From Virgifigura sp964551315 (GTDB lineage Bacteria; Pseudomonadota; Alphaproteobacteria; Dongiales; Dongiaceae), in contig CAZKCM010000004.1 in NCBI GenBank assembly GCA_964551315.1, forward strand, positions 1-64,000: a stretch of DNA of 64,000 nt, read 5' to 3'. How positions within the stretch are numbered: the first letter of the stretch is position 1; every line of letters starts with the position of its first letter. Below the pieces are notes generated by a model that was not told where the DNA came from, searched no databases, and was given only the letters and a program-made list of their open reading frames with translations. The position numbers and the translations under genes are program-made. Below, in pieces: positions 33,712 to 43,426 of this stretch.

Positions 33712-34965
33712 GTGGCCATCTTCTCTGCCTTCGAACGTACCGTCGCCATGCGCTACCTCCGGTCGCGCCGCCGCGAGGGGTTCATTTCCGTCATCGCCGG
33801 CTTCTCGCTGCTCGGGATCGCGCTTGGCGTCGCCACGCTCATCATCGTCATGGCGGTGATGAACGGCTTCCGGCACGAGCTGCTGTCGCGCATCCTGGGG
33901 CTCAACGGGCACCTAGCCGTCTACGCCGAACAGGGGCCGCTGACGGATTTCGACGCGACCGCCGAGAAGCTTCGCGACCTTGCCGGAATCGCCAGCGTGA
34001 GCCCGGTGGTCGACGGCCAGGTTATGGCGACGGCACGGAACCAGGCGGCAGGTGCGATGGTGCGCGGCATGCGGCCGGAGGACCTGAGGGCACGACGGAT
34101 CATTGCCGACAACATCAAGGCCGGCGACATCGGTCGGTTTACCGGCAAGGACACCGTGATCATCGGCACCCGGATGGCGGAGCGGCTTCGCCTCGCCGTG
34201 GGCGACGAGATCACGCTGATCTCGCCGCAGGGCAGGGCGACGATCGTGGGGACGGTGCCGCGCATCAAGGCCTACGAGATCGTCGCGCTGTTCGAAGCCG
34301 GCATGTACGAGTATGACAGCACCTTCGTCTACATGCCGCTCGAGGCCGCGCAGCTCTACTTCCAGATGCCGGCGGACGCGGTGAGCAATCTGGAGATCAT
34401 GGTCACAGACCCCGATTCGGTGAGCCGGATCGGTTACGAGATTTTCAACCGTCTCGGCCCGGGCTACCGGATGATCGACTGGCAACGGGCGAACGCGACC
34501 TTCTTCAGCGCCATTCAGGTCGAGCGGAACGTGATGTTCCTGATCCTGACGCTGATCATCCTGGTCGCCGCCTTCAACATCGTCTCCGGACAGATCATGC
34601 TCGTGAAGGACAAGGGGCGCGACATCGCCATCCTGCGAACCATGGGGGCCACCCGCGGGATGATCATGCGGATCTTCCTGCTGAGCGGGGCCAGCATCGG
34701 GGTGCTCGGGACGCTGCTCGGCTTTGTCCTCGGTCTCGCCTTCGCGGAGAACATCGAGGCGATCCGCCAGTGGCTGGAGAAACTCACCGACACCGAGCTG
34801 TTCCCGGCCGAGATCTATTTCCTGTCGAAGCTGCCGGCGATCGTCGACCCGAAAGAGGTCGCCTCGGTGGTCGCCATGGCGCTCGGACTCTCGTTCCTGG
34901 CGACGCTTTATCCGTCCTGGCGCGCGGCGCGCCTCGATCCGGTCGAGGCCCTGCGCTATGAATGA
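33712..34965 (+). CDS. lolC: Lipoprotein-releasing ABC transporter permease LolC/E
   Basis: 417 aa inner-membrane subunit that, with LolD, extracts outer-membrane lipoproteins toward LolA. One N-terminal helix (FISVIAGFSLLGIALGVATLIIVMAV), a large periplasmic domain, and three C-terminal helices of the FtsX/MacB fold (NVMFLILTLIILVAAFNIVSG and later). Start is GTG at 33712, giving MAIFSAFERTVAMRYLRSRR, as in relatives. Only one permease gene is present, consistent with a LolF-like homodimer. Eight-base overlap with lolD. Confidence 0.93.
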   Translation: MAIFSAFERTVAMRYLRSRRREGFISVIAGFSLLGIALGVATLIIVMAVMNGFRHELLSRILGLNGHLAVYAEQGPLTDFDATAEKLRDLAGIASVSPVVDGQVMATARNQAAGAMVRGMRPEDLRARRIIADNIKAGDIGRFTGKDTVIIGTRMAERLRLAVGDEITLISPQGRATIVGTVPRIKAYEIVALFEAGMYEYDSTFVYMPLEAAQLYFQMPADAVSNLEIMVTDPDSVSRIGYEIFNRLGPGYRMIDWQRANATFFSAIQVERNVMFLILTLIILVAAFNIVSGQIMLVKDKGRDIAILRTMGATRGMIMRIFLLSGASIGVLGTLLGFVLGLAFAENIEAIRQWLEKLTDTELFPAEIYFLSKLPAIVDPKEVASVVAMALGLSFLATLYPSWRAARLDPVEALRYE

Positions 34966-35683
34966 CGCGACCCGGCGCCAGGAGGCAGCGACCGAGATCG
35001 CGAAGGCCGAGGCACTCCTGCTCGAACATGTCAGCCGCAGCTTCCCGCAGGCAGGCGGGCGCCTCGAGGTCATCAAGGATGCGAGCTTCGCGCTCCGGCC
35101 AGGAGAGATGGTGGCGCTGATCGGGCCCTCCGGTTCCGGCAAGTCGACGCTGCTGCACATCGCCGGTCTTCTGGAGCGACCCGATGGCGGCGAGGTCTGG
35201 ATTCTCGGCAATCCGGGCAGCCGCCTTTCAGACGCCCGGCGGACGGAGCTTCGGCGCACGACCATCGGCTTCGTTTACCAGTATCACCACCTGCTGCCCG
35301 AGTTCTCGGCGATCGAGAACGTGATCCTGCCGCAGATGATCGCCGGCCGCCCTCGGAAGGCGGCAATGGCCCGGGCGCAGGAGTTGCTGGGAATGGTCGG
35401 CCTCGCGCAGCGGGCGGGCCATCGCCCGGCGCAGCTCTCCGGCGGCGAGCAGCAGCGCGTCGCCATCGCCCGGGCGCTCGCCAACCAACCGGCGCTCCTG
35501 CTTGCGGACGAGCCGACCGGAAACCTCGATCATCACACCGCCGAGGAGGTCTTCGCGCTCCTGGAGCGGCTCGTTCACGAGATGCGGCTGGGCGCGCTCA
35601 TCGCCACCCACAACCTCGAGCTCGCGCGTCGCATGGACCGGATGGTCACGATCGAGGACGGGGTGCTCGTGGAACTCTCTTAA
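34958..35683 (+). CDS. lolD: Lipoprotein-releasing ABC transporter ATP-binding protein LolD
   Basis: 241 aa ABC ATPase. Walker A GPSGSGKST at residues 56-64, Q-loop in FVYQYHHLLPEFSAIENV, signature LSGGEQQR at 160-167, Walker B LLLADEP, and H-loop ATHN. The ATG overlaps the end of lolC. Powers lipoprotein release by the LolC/E permease. Confidence 0.96.
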   Translation: MNDATRRQEAATEIAKAEALLLEHVSRSFPQAGGRLEVIKDASFALRPGEMVALIGPSGSGKSTLLHIAGLLERPDGGEVWILGNPGSRLSDARRTELRRTTIGFVYQYHHLLPEFSAIENVILPQMIAGRPRKAAMARAQELLGMVGLAQRAGHRPAQLSGGEQQRVAIARALANQPALLLADEPTGNLDHHTAEEVFALLERLVHEMRLGALIATHNLELARRMDRMVTIEDGVLVELS

Positions 35684-35696
35684 CCGCCGCGGTCCG

Positions 35697-35712
35697 CGCC
35701 GGCGGGCCGGCG
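35697..35712. terminator. GC hairpin between convergent lolD and DCC-family gene
   Basis: CGCCGG / CCGGCG with loop CGGG in the 33-bp gap between the two stop codons. Possible bidirectional terminator, without T-run. Confidence 0.35.
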
Positions 35713-35716
35713 ACCG

Positions 35717-36142
35717 CTATGGCCGCGGCCGCGCGGCGCGCCCGATCTTCCGCCGGCCAAGCAGGCGCAGCGCGGCGTTCCGCCCGACCCGCAGAACCGG
35801 ATAGAGCCGGCGCGCGAGGGCGGGGGAGCGAAAGATCCGCCCGTTGATCCGGTTGAAAAGATTGGACGGCGTGCTGAGGAGGGCGAGGGCGTGGATGCAG
35901 TCGGCCCCGTGATAGATCCGGTCGCCGATCTTCAGCGCCATGCCGTCATCGAGATCGAATCCGGCCTGCTTCACCTGTTCGACGACCGGCCCGCCGTCTC
36001 GGGCGTTCACGAGGTGAAGCATGACCACCGTTTGCTGGAGCCGCAAATACTTCACATAGGCGCTGCAGAACGGGCACTCGCCGTCATAGACGAGCCACGC
36101 CTCCGCGGACGATTCAGGAAACGCTCGCTCAGTATCTGACAA
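35717..36142 (-). CDS. DCC-family thiol-disulfide oxidoreductase-like protein (DUF393)
   Basis: 141 aa. The family-naming motif is intact at residues 19-30: YDGECPFCSAYV, with Cys23-x2-Cys26 in a thioredoxin-like N-terminus. The middle LKIGDRIYHGADCIHALALLS and basic C-terminus are typical of the family, whose exact role is not established. No signal peptide, so probably cytoplasmic. Divergent from dnaE, convergent with lolD. Confidence 0.88.
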   Translation of the reverse strand: MSDTERAFPESSAEAWLVYDGECPFCSAYVKYLRLQQTVVMLHLVNARDGGPVVEQVKQAGFDLDDGMALKIGDRIYHGADCIHALALLSTPSNLFNRINGRIFRSPALARRLYPVLRVGRNAALRLLGRRKIGRAARPRP

Positions 36143-36344
36143 TCCCTCGCGCCTCCGTCATGCAGGCTCGGTCGTGTCCCCTCATATGGGAGTGCGCTGC
36201 CGGTCCTGTCACTGCGCATGCCGGTGGGAATCGCTCGGCGAAGCCGGTTCGACCGCTTGGACGGACTCCGATTCGCTGGCATAAAGACGCCTCAAGACGC
36301 GTTGGCAGATCATGTCGGCTGCCGGGCGGTCAGGGGGATACGAC

Positions 36345-39300
36345 GTGGCGCACGCCGATTTCGTCCATCTGCGGGTTCATTCCGCCTATTCGCTCTCGGA
36401 AGGCGCGATCAAGATCAAGCCGCTTGTGGAGCTGTGCAGGAAGCATGGCATGCCGGCCGTGGCGGTGACCGATACGGGCAACCTGTTCGGTGCGCTCGAG
36501 TTCTCGCTCGCCGCGCGCGACGCCGGAGTGCAGCCGATCATCGGATGCCAGCTCGCGATTGCGCGCGAAAGCGCCCGGTTCTCCGGTGATCAGGAGAGCG
36601 GCGAGGCCCGTGCCGCGGCGATGCCCGGACTCCGTCGGCCGCCGGATCAGCTCGTTCTGCTCGTCCAGAACGAGACCGGGTACCGGAACCTGCTGCGGCT
36701 GGTCAGCAAGTCCTACCTGGACAGCGAACCCGGCGCCGATCCACAGCTGCCGGCGGCGGCCCTCGAAGGCCAGACCGACGGGCTGATTGCGCTGACCGGC
36801 GGGCCCGCCGGGCGCGTCGGGCGCCTTCTCGCCGAAGGCCAGGACGACGCCGCGGAAACGGCGCTTCTGCGTTTGGCGCGCCTGTTTCCCGGACGGCTCT
36901 ATGTCGAACTGATGCGCCACGGGCTCGAGGTGGAAGACCGCATCGAGTCGCGCCTGGTTGACCTCGCCTACGCCCACGACCTGCCGCTGGTGGCCACCAA
37001 CGAGGCGTTCTTCACCGATGCGGGGATGTACGAGGCCCATGACGCGCTGCTGTGCATCGCGGCCGGCGCCTATGTCGGCCAGGAGGACCGCAGGCGCGTG
37101 ACGCCCGAGCACCGGTTCAAGTCGGCCGAGGAGATGCGGGCGTTGTTCGCGGACTTGCCGGAGGCGGTCGACAACACGCTGGTAATCGCCCGGCGCTGCG
37201 CCTTCATGCCGGAGCCGCGCAAGCCGATCCTGCCGGCCTTTCCGGTGGCGCCCGGACGGACCGAGGCCGAGGAGCTGCGCCTCCAGGCGGAGCGCGGCCT
37301 GGAGCGCCGCCTCGAGGCGCAGGTCTACCGGCCGGACATGGACGAGGCGGCCCGGGAGGAGGCCGCCGCTCCCTACCGGAAGCGCTTGGCGTATGAGCTG
37401 GACATCATCATCCAGATGGGCTTCCCCGGCTACTTCCTCATCGTTGCGGACTTCATCCAGTGGGCGAAAGGGCAGGGCATCCCGGTCGGCCCCGGCCGCG
37501 GCTCGGGCGCCGGATCGCTGGTTGCCTGGGCACTCACCATCACCGACCTCGACCCGCTGCGCCTCGGCCTGCTGTTCGAGCGTTTCCTCAACCCGGAGCG
37601 CGTGTCGATGCCGGACTTCGACATCGACTTCTGCCAGGAACGCCGGGACGAGGTGATCCGCTACGTTCAGGAGAAATACGGCCGCGACCGCGTGGCGCAG
37701 ATCATCACCTTCGGAAAGCTGCAGGCCCGCGCCGTCCTCCGCGACGTCGGCCGCGTGCTGCAGATGCCCTATGGGCAGGTCGATCGGCTCTGCAAGCTGG
37801 TGCCGAACAACCCGGCCAACCCGGTGACGCTGCAGCAGGCGATCGACGGCGAGCCGCTGCTCCAGCAGATGCGCGACGAGGACGAGAGCGTGGCCCGGCT
37901 GATCGACATCGCCTTGAAGCTGGAAGGGCTGTACCGGCACGCCTCGACGCACGCGGCCGGCATCGTCATCGGCGACCGGCCGCTCGACGAGCTGGTGCCG
38001 CTCTATCGCGATCCGCGCTCCGACATGCCGGTCACTCAGTTCAACATGAAGTTCGTGGAGCAGGCCGGCCTCGTGAAGTTCGACTTCCTCGGCCTCAAGA
38101 CGCTGACGGTCCTGGCGCGTGCCCGCGACCTCATCGCCGAGCGCGGGGACCGGATCGACCTTTCCAACCTGCCGCTCGACGACCCGAAGACATATCAGAT
38201 GATCGGGCGCGGCGAATCCACCGGCGTGTTCCAGTTGGAAAGCTCCGGCATGCGCGACGTGCTGCGCAAGATGAAGCCCGACCGGTTCGAGGACATCATC
38301 GCCGTCGTCGCCCTCTACCGGCCGGGGCCGATGGACAACATCCCGAGCTACATCGCGCGCAAGCACGGCCAGGAGAAGCCCGACTACCTGCATCCGACCC
38401 TGGAAGGGATCCTGAAGGAAACCTTCGGCATCATGATCTACCAGGAGCAGGTCATGCAGATCGCCCAGGAGCTGTCCGGCTACAGCCTCGGCGGCGCCGA
38501 CCTGCTGCGCCGGGCGATGGGCAAGAAGATCAAGGCCGAGATGGAGGCCCAGCGCAAGATCTTCGTCGACGGAGCCGTTGCCCGCGGCGTGAAGGAAGGC
38601 AAAGCGGCCCAGATCTTCGACCAGGTCAACAAGTTCGCCGGCTACGGCTTCAACAAGAGCCACGCCGCCGCCTATGCCCTGGTTGCCTACCAGACGGCCT
38701 GGCTCAAGGCCAATTACCCGGTCGAGTTCTTTGCCGCCTCGATGACGCTCGATTACGGCAACACCGATAAGCTCAACGTCTTCCGGCAGGAACTCGCGCG
38801 GCTGAAGGTGCGGCTGCTGCCGCCGGACATCAACCGGTCGCGGGCAACCTTCGGCGTGGAGGTCATGGAGGACGGCTCCCACGCCATCCGCTATGCGCTC
38901 GCCGCCGTAAAGAACGTCGGCGCCGGTGCGGTGGAAGCCCTGGTCCGCATGCGGGAGGCCGAAGGGCGCTTCAAGGACCTGTTCGATTTCGCCGCGCGCC
39001 TCGACCCGCGCCTGCTCAACCGGCGCCAGCTTGAGAACCTGATTTGCGCCGGCGCCTTCGACTCGCTGAATCCCAACCGGCGTCAGACTTTCGAGGCGGC
39101 AGAGACGATCCTTCGCCACGCGAGCGCCGCCGCGAATGAGCGGGAGAGCCAGCAGGCAAGCCTCTTCGGCGACATCGGACCAGGCAGCGGACGCTTCACG
39201 CTGCCGGCCGTGGCCGACTGGCCGCCGATGGACCGGCTGCGCCACGAGTTCGAGGCGATCGGCTTCTACCTCTCGGCCCACCCGCTGGATTCCTATGGCG

Positions 39301-39851
39301 CGGCCCTCGGTCGCCTGGACGTCGTTCGATACGCGGATCTCGCGCCCGCGCTCGCCGGTGGCCTGATCGGCCGGGTAAAGCTCGCCGGTCTCGTCACCGC
39401 CCGGCAGGAGCGGACATCCTCGCGCGGCAATCGCTTCGCCTTCGTTCAGCTTTCGGACCCCAGCGGGATGTTCGAGGTGATGGTGTTCTCCGATCTCCTC
39501 TCGGCCGAACGGGACCTGCTGGAACCGGGCCGGGCCGTTCTGATGACGGTCGACGCCCGGGGCGAGGAGGGGAATCTCCGGCTCACCGCTCAGTCGGTTC
39601 AGGCGCTTGACGAGGCGGTGGCGCGGGCGACCACCGGGCTGCGGGTGTTCCTCAAGGATACCGGGCCGCTCGAGAGCCTGCATCAGGTCATGCAGCGCGA
39701 GGGCCGCGGACGCGGCCGGGTCAAGCTGGTTCTGGAGCTCGAGCGCGCCCGCGAGGTCGAGATGGCCCTGCCGGGCGGCTGGGCGCTCTCGGCCGCTGCA
39801 CGGGCCGCGATCAAGGCGATTCCCGGGGTCGTCGACGTACAGGAGCTTTAG
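36345..39851 (+). CDS. dnaE: DNA polymerase III subunit alpha
   Basis: Replicative polymerase, 1168 aa from a GTG start at 36345, which has AGGGGG 8 bases upstream; an in-frame ATG at 36312 lacks a ribosome site and would add 11 residues. The N-terminal PHP domain starts FVHLRVHSAYSLSEGAIK. The catalytic acidic pair is at PDFDIDF (Asp424 and Asp426), and GPGRGSGAGSLVAW lies just before it. C-terminal helix-hairpin-helix, OB-fold (RFAFVQLSDPSGMFEVMVFSD) and tau-binding regions are present. DnaE1 type, not the mutagenesis-associated DnaE2. Confidence 0.97.
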   Translation: MAHADFVHLRVHSAYSLSEGAIKIKPLVELCRKHGMPAVAVTDTGNLFGALEFSLAARDAGVQPIIGCQLAIARESARFSGDQESGEARAAAMPGLRRPPDQLVLLVQNETGYRNLLRLVSKSYLDSEPGADPQLPAAALEGQTDGLIALTGGPAGRVGRLLAEGQDDAAETALLRLARLFPGRLYVELMRHGLEVEDRIESRLVDLAYAHDLPLVATNEAFFTDAGMYEAHDALLCIAAGAYVGQEDRRRVTPEHRFKSAEEMRALFADLPEAVDNTLVIARRCAFMPEPRKPILPAFPVAPGRTEAEELRLQAERGLERRLEAQVYRPDMDEAAREEAAAPYRKRLAYELDIIIQMGFPGYFLIVADFIQWAKGQGIPVGPGRGSGAGSLVAWALTITDLDPLRLGLLFERFLNPERVSMPDFDIDFCQERRDEVIRYVQEKYGRDRVAQIITFGKLQARAVLRDVGRVLQMPYGQVDRLCKLVPNNPANPVTLQQAIDGEPLLQQMRDEDESVARLIDIALKLEGLYRHASTHAAGIVIGDRPLDELVPLYRDPRSDMPVTQFNMKFVEQAGLVKFDFLGLKTLTVLARARDLIAERGDRIDLSNLPLDDPKTYQMIGRGESTGVFQLESSGMRDVLRKMKPDRFEDIIAVVALYRPGPMDNIPSYIARKHGQEKPDYLHPTLEGILKETFGIMIYQEQVMQIAQELSGYSLGGADLLRRAMGKKIKAEMEAQRKIFVDGAVARGVKEGKAAQIFDQVNKFAGYGFNKSHAAAYALVAYQTAWLKANYPVEFFAASMTLDYGNTDKLNVFRQELARLKVRLLPPDINRSRATFGVEVMEDGSHAIRYALAAVKNVGAGAVEALVRMREAEGRFKDLFDFAARLDPRLLNRRQLENLICAGAFDSLNPNRRQTFEAAETILRHASAAANERESQQASLFGDIGPGSGRFTLPAVADWPPMDRLRHEFEAIGFYLSAHPLDSYGAALGRLDVVRYADLAPALAGGLIGRVKLAGLVTARQERTSSRGNRFAFVQLSDPSGMFEVMVFSDLLSAERDLLEPGRAVLMTVDARGEEGNLRLTAQSVQALDEAVARATTGLRVFLKDTGPLESLHQVMQREGRGRGRVKLVLELERAREVEMALPGGWALSAAARAAIKAIPGVVDVQEL

Positions 39852-39971
39852 CCCCGATCGTTAACGATTGTTAACGTTCCGGGCCATCCGCGGGTCGACC
39901 GTCGGGCGGTCCGAAGGCGGCTTCGGGGTGGCGCGGCGCCGGGAGACGTTCCGCGCAAACCGGGAAAAGGC

Positions 39972-40000
39972 TTGCGAATCGGCGGTGGGACGGCTATCTA
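39972..40000 (+). promoter_or_regulatory. Putative rpsB promoter
   Basis: TTGCGA at 39972-39977 and TATCTA at 39995-40000 with a 17-bp spacer, about 140 bp before rpsB. The 290-bp dnaE-rpsB gap also has GTTAAC twice, four bases apart (about 39860-39875). A long untranslated leader for rpsB is likely. Weak match to consensus. Confidence 0.35.
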
Positions 40001-40141
40001 ACCGCCGCTTACTACACACGCGGGCGCGCGGCCGCTCCGGGGGCTTCCTCCGGCGGTCGCTCCGGTGTCCCCTTGGTCTATGGGCGCCATGGCGGGGGAC
40101 CGAAAGCCCGCGGAGGCTCAACCGGAAAAGGATTGATACTC

Positions 40142-40954
40142 ATGGCAATGCCGACCTTTACGATGCGCCAGCTCCTCGAAGCCGGCGTGCATTTCGGGCA
40201 TCACACCCGCCGCTGGAACCCGAAGATGGCGCCTTACATTTTCGGCGTTCGCAACGGCATCCACATCATCGACCTCGAGCAGACCGTGCCGATGCTTCAT
40301 CGGGGCCTGGAGGCGCTTCGCGACGTCGCCGCCAGCGGCGGACGGATCCTGTTCGTCGGCACCAAGCGCCAGGCAAGCGACAAGATCGCCGAGGCGGCGA
40401 AGCGTTGCGGTCAGTATTACGTGAACCATCGCTGGCTCGGCGGGATGCTGTCCAACTGGAAGACGATCTCCAATTCGATCAAGCGGTTGCGCGAGTTCGA
40501 TGACCGGCTTGCCGAGGCCGAGGCCGGCCTGACCAAGAAGGAGCTGCTGCAGATGACGCGCGAGCGCGACAAGCTTGAGCGCGCGCTCGGCGGCATCAAG
40601 GAGATGGGCGGCCAGCCCGATATTCTCTTCATCATCGACACGAACAAAGAGAACATCGCGGTCGCCGAAGCGAAGAAGCTGGGAATTCCCGTCGTCGCCA
40701 TCGTCGACAGCAATTCCGATCCGAGCAACATCACCTATCCGATCCCCGGAAACGACGATGCGATCCGCGCCATCTCGCTCTATTGCGACTTGGCTGCCGC
40801 CGCGGTCCTCGACGGGCTGCAGCAGGAGATGATCGCCTCCGGCGCCGATGTCGGCGAGGCGGAGGAACTCCCGGCGGAGCAGCTGCCGGCCGAGAGCGAG
40901 GAAGCCGCGGCGTCGGCGGACGCGGAGCAAGAGGAAACGCCGGCGACGGCGTAA
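40142..40954 (+). CDS. rpsB: 30S ribosomal protein S2
   Basis: 270 aa. Family segments: FTMRQLLEAGVHFGHHTRRWNPKMAPYIFG, LFVGTKRQASDKIAEAAKRCGQYYVNHRWLGGMLSNW and DTNKENIAVAEAKKLGIPVVAIVDSNSDP. The C-terminus carries an acidic Ala/Glu-rich extension, as in many alphaproteobacteria. ATG 40142 has AAAGGA upstream. First gene of rpsB-tsf-pyrH-frr. Confidence 0.98.
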   Translation: MAMPTFTMRQLLEAGVHFGHHTRRWNPKMAPYIFGVRNGIHIIDLEQTVPMLHRGLEALRDVAASGGRILFVGTKRQASDKIAEAAKRCGQYYVNHRWLGGMLSNWKTISNSIKRLREFDDRLAEAEAGLTKKELLQMTRERDKLERALGGIKEMGGQPDILFIIDTNKENIAVAEAKKLGIPVVAIVDSNSDPSNITYPIPGNDDAIRAISLYCDLAAAAVLDGLQQEMIASGADVGEAEELPAEQLPAESEEAAASADAEQEETPATA

Positions 40955-41050
40955 AGTTCTGTCTGGCGGGCGCGAGGTCGGGGTGCGGTCTCGCGCCGCG
41001 TCGAGGCCGGTCAAGTACCGGCGAAGAGTTCTTGAGAAAGAGGGTTAGCT

Positions 41051-41974
41051 ATGGCGGAAATCACAGCCGCGCTGGTCAAAGAGCTGCGGGAGATCTCCGG
41101 CGCGGGTATGATGGATTGCAAGAAGGCGCTGGTCGAGACGTCCGGCGATCTCGAGGCCGCGGTCGACTGGTTGCGGAAGAAGGGGCTCGCGGCGGCGGCG
41201 AAGAAGGCAGGCCGCGTGGCGGCCGAGGGTCTGGTCGGCGTCGCGACGGAACAGAAGCGCGGAGCGCTGGTCGAGGTCAACTCGGAAACCGACTTCGTGA
41301 GCCGCAACGAGGAGTTCCAGCGTTTCGTTGGCACGGTGGCCCGCATGGCCCTGGAGGCGGAGGACCTGGCGCAGCTCACGGCGCGGCCCTATCCCGGCAC
41401 CGAGGCCACCGTCGCCGACCGGCTGACGCAGCTCATTGCCACGATCGGCGAAAACTTGACGCTCCGCCGCATGGCGCGACTGTCCGTCGGTTCCGGCGTG
41501 GTCGCCAGCTACATACACAATGCGCTGGTGCCCGGGATGGGCAAGATCGGCGTGCTGGTAGCGCTGGAGTCCACCGGCGACGCGGAGAAGCTGGCCTCTC
41601 TCGGCAAGCAGCTCGCCATGCACGTCGCCGCGGCCAATCCCCAGGCGCTTACGGTAGAGGACATCGATCCGGCGCTCCTTGATCGAGAGCGCACCGTTCT
41701 CGCCGAGCAGGCCCGCGCCTCGGGCAAGCCCGAAGCCATTATCGACAAGATGGTGGAGGGGCGCCTACGGAAGTTCTACGAGGAGGTCGTCCTGCTCGAG
41801 CAGACCTATGTCATCGACGGCGAGAGCAAAGTGAAGGCCGTTCTCGAGGCCGCCGAGAAGGAAGTCGGCGCGCCCGTCAAGCTGACCGGATTCGTCCGCA
41901 TGGCGCTCGGCGAAGGCATTGAGCGCGAGGAGACGGACTTCGCCGCCGAGGTCGCGGCCCAGCTCGGCGGGTGA
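41051..41974 (+). CDS. tsf: Elongation factor Ts
   Basis: 307 aa nucleotide-exchange factor for EF-Tu. N-terminal UBA-like domain VKELREISGAGMMDCKKALVET, then VEVNSETDFVSRNEEFQ at the EF-Tu interface, then the core and C-terminal module FVRMALGEGIEREETDFAAEV. Ninety-six base pairs after rpsB. Confidence 0.98.
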   Translation: MAEITAALVKELREISGAGMMDCKKALVETSGDLEAAVDWLRKKGLAAAAKKAGRVAAEGLVGVATEQKRGALVEVNSETDFVSRNEEFQRFVGTVARMALEAEDLAQLTARPYPGTEATVADRLTQLIATIGENLTLRRMARLSVGSGVVASYIHNALVPGMGKIGVLVALESTGDAEKLASLGKQLAMHVAAANPQALTVEDIDPALLDRERTVLAEQARASGKPEAIIDKMVEGRLRKFYEEVVLLEQTYVIDGESKVKAVLEAAEKEVGAPVKLTGFVRMALGEGIEREETDFAAEVAAQLGG

Positions 41975-42128
41975 TCCACACGCCGAGCGCGCCCGCGGTT
42001 TTGCAAGCCGGCCGCCCGTGCCGCCCCATGGCGTCGGCGCAACCGGCCGTTCGGTCGCGCGGTGAGATCCCGGAACCGATCCCGGGGTGGTGCGGTGTTG
42101 ATATGGTTCGGCCTGCAAGGGAGCGGTG

Positions 42129-42854
42129 ATGCCGTCTCAGACCATCTACAAGCGCGTGTTGCTCAAGATCTCGGGCGAGGCGCTGATGGGGCCGCGGGAG
42201 TTCGGCCTCGACTCGGGCACGGTGGAGCGGGTCGCCCGCGAGGTTCAGGCGGTTCACGAGCTGGGCGTCGAGATCTGCCTCGTGATCGGCGGCGGTAACA
42301 TTTTCCGCGGCATCGCCGGCGCGGCACAGGGAATGCAGCGCGCCTCGGCCGACTATATGGGCATGCTGGCGACCGTGATAAACGCGCTCGCCATGCAGAA
42401 CGCGCTGGAGCAACTTGGGGTCCACACCCGGGTCCAGTCGGCCATCCCCATGGCCACGGTCTGTGAGCCTTACATCCGTCGACGCGCCCAGCGGCATATG
42501 GAGAAGGGCCGCGTCGTCATCTTTGCCGCCGGGACCGGAAATCCGTTCTTCACGACCGACACGGCCGCGGCGTTGCGGGCCTCTGAGATGGGCTGCGAGG
42601 CGCTTCTGAAGGGAACGAAAGTCGATGGCGTCTACAGCGCCGATCCGAAAACGACACCTGGGGCGGTCCGCTACGACCGGCTGACCTATCTCGACGTGCT
42701 GTCTCAGGACCTCAAGGTGATGGACGCCTCGGCGATTTCGCTGGCGCGTGAAAATCGTATCCCGATTCTGGTATTCTCGATCGAGAAGGATGGGGCGTTC
42801 GCCGAAGTCATGTCGGGCAAGGGCAAGTACACCATCATATCGAACGGGGAGTGA
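42129..42854 (+). CDS. pyrH: Uridylate kinase (UMP kinase)
   Basis: 241 aa, hexameric bacterial UMP kinase making UDP. Motifs: KRVLLKISGEALMG, LVIGGGNIFRG, GTGNPFFTTDTAAALRA and LLKGTKVDGVYSADP. I choose the ATG at 42129 (GGGAGC upstream) over the GTG one codon before. Four bases separate it from frr. Confidence 0.97.
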   Translation: MPSQTIYKRVLLKISGEALMGPREFGLDSGTVERVAREVQAVHELGVEICLVIGGGNIFRGIAGAAQGMQRASADYMGMLATVINALAMQNALEQLGVHTRVQSAIPMATVCEPYIRRRAQRHMEKGRVVIFAAGTGNPFFTTDTAAALRASEMGCEALLKGTKVDGVYSADPKTTPGAVRYDRLTYLDVLSQDLKVMDASAISLARENRIPILVFSIEKDGAFAEVMSGKGKYTIISNGE

Positions 42855-42857
42855 GAC

Positions 42858-43415
42858 GTGGCCCAATCGCAACTCAATGATTTGAAACGCCGAATGGACG
42901 GTGCGATCGAAGCGTTGCGCCGGGACTTCGCGGGTCTTCGGACGGGACGCGCCTCGGTGCATCTGCTCGAGCCGATCATGGTCAAGGCCTATGGCAGCGA
43001 GATGCCGCTGCCCCAGGTGGGAACGATCAGCGTGCCGGAACCGCGGATGATCACGGTCCAGGTCTGGGACCGCAGCCTGGTTTCCGCCGTCGAGAAGGCG
43101 ATTCGCGACTCCGGGCTCGGTCTCAACCCGGCGAGCGAGGGGCAGCTCGTGCGGGTGCCGATCCCCGAGCTGAGTCAGGAGCGGCGGATCGAGATGAGCA
43201 AGATCGCCCACAAATACGCCGAGCAGGCCCGTATCGCCGTGCGCAACGTTCGTCGCGACGGGATGGACCTCCTGAAGCGCCTGGAGAAGGACGGCGAGAT
43301 CTCAAAGGACGAGCATCGCGCCCGGGCCGATGAGGTCCAGAAACTGACGGACGACCACATCCGTCGCATCGACGAGCTCCTGGCGCAAAAAGAAAAGGAA
43401 ATCATGCAGGTCTAG
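42858..43415 (+). CDS. frr: Ribosome recycling factor
   Basis: 185 aa; splits post-termination ribosomes together with EF-G. GTG start right after the pyrH stop with GGGAG upstream. RRMDGAIEALRRDFAGLRTGRAS, LPQVGTISVPEPRMITVQVWD and RRDGMDLLKRLEKDGEISKDEHR are diagnostic. Confidence 0.98.
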   Translation: MAQSQLNDLKRRMDGAIEALRRDFAGLRTGRASVHLLEPIMVKAYGSEMPLPQVGTISVPEPRMITVQVWDRSLVSAVEKAIRDSGLGLNPASEGQLVRVPIPELSQERRIEMSKIAHKYAEQARIAVRNVRRDGMDLLKRLEKDGEISKDEHRARADEVQKLTDDHIRRIDELLAQKEKEIMQV

Positions 43416-43426
43416 GAACCGGGTCG

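Noticed and set aside
36330..39683. Minus-strand open frame of 1117 codons opposite dnaE
   Set aside because: Antisense shadow in GC-rich DNA; no family motif, no ribosome site, and the + strand encodes a complete DNA polymerase III alpha.
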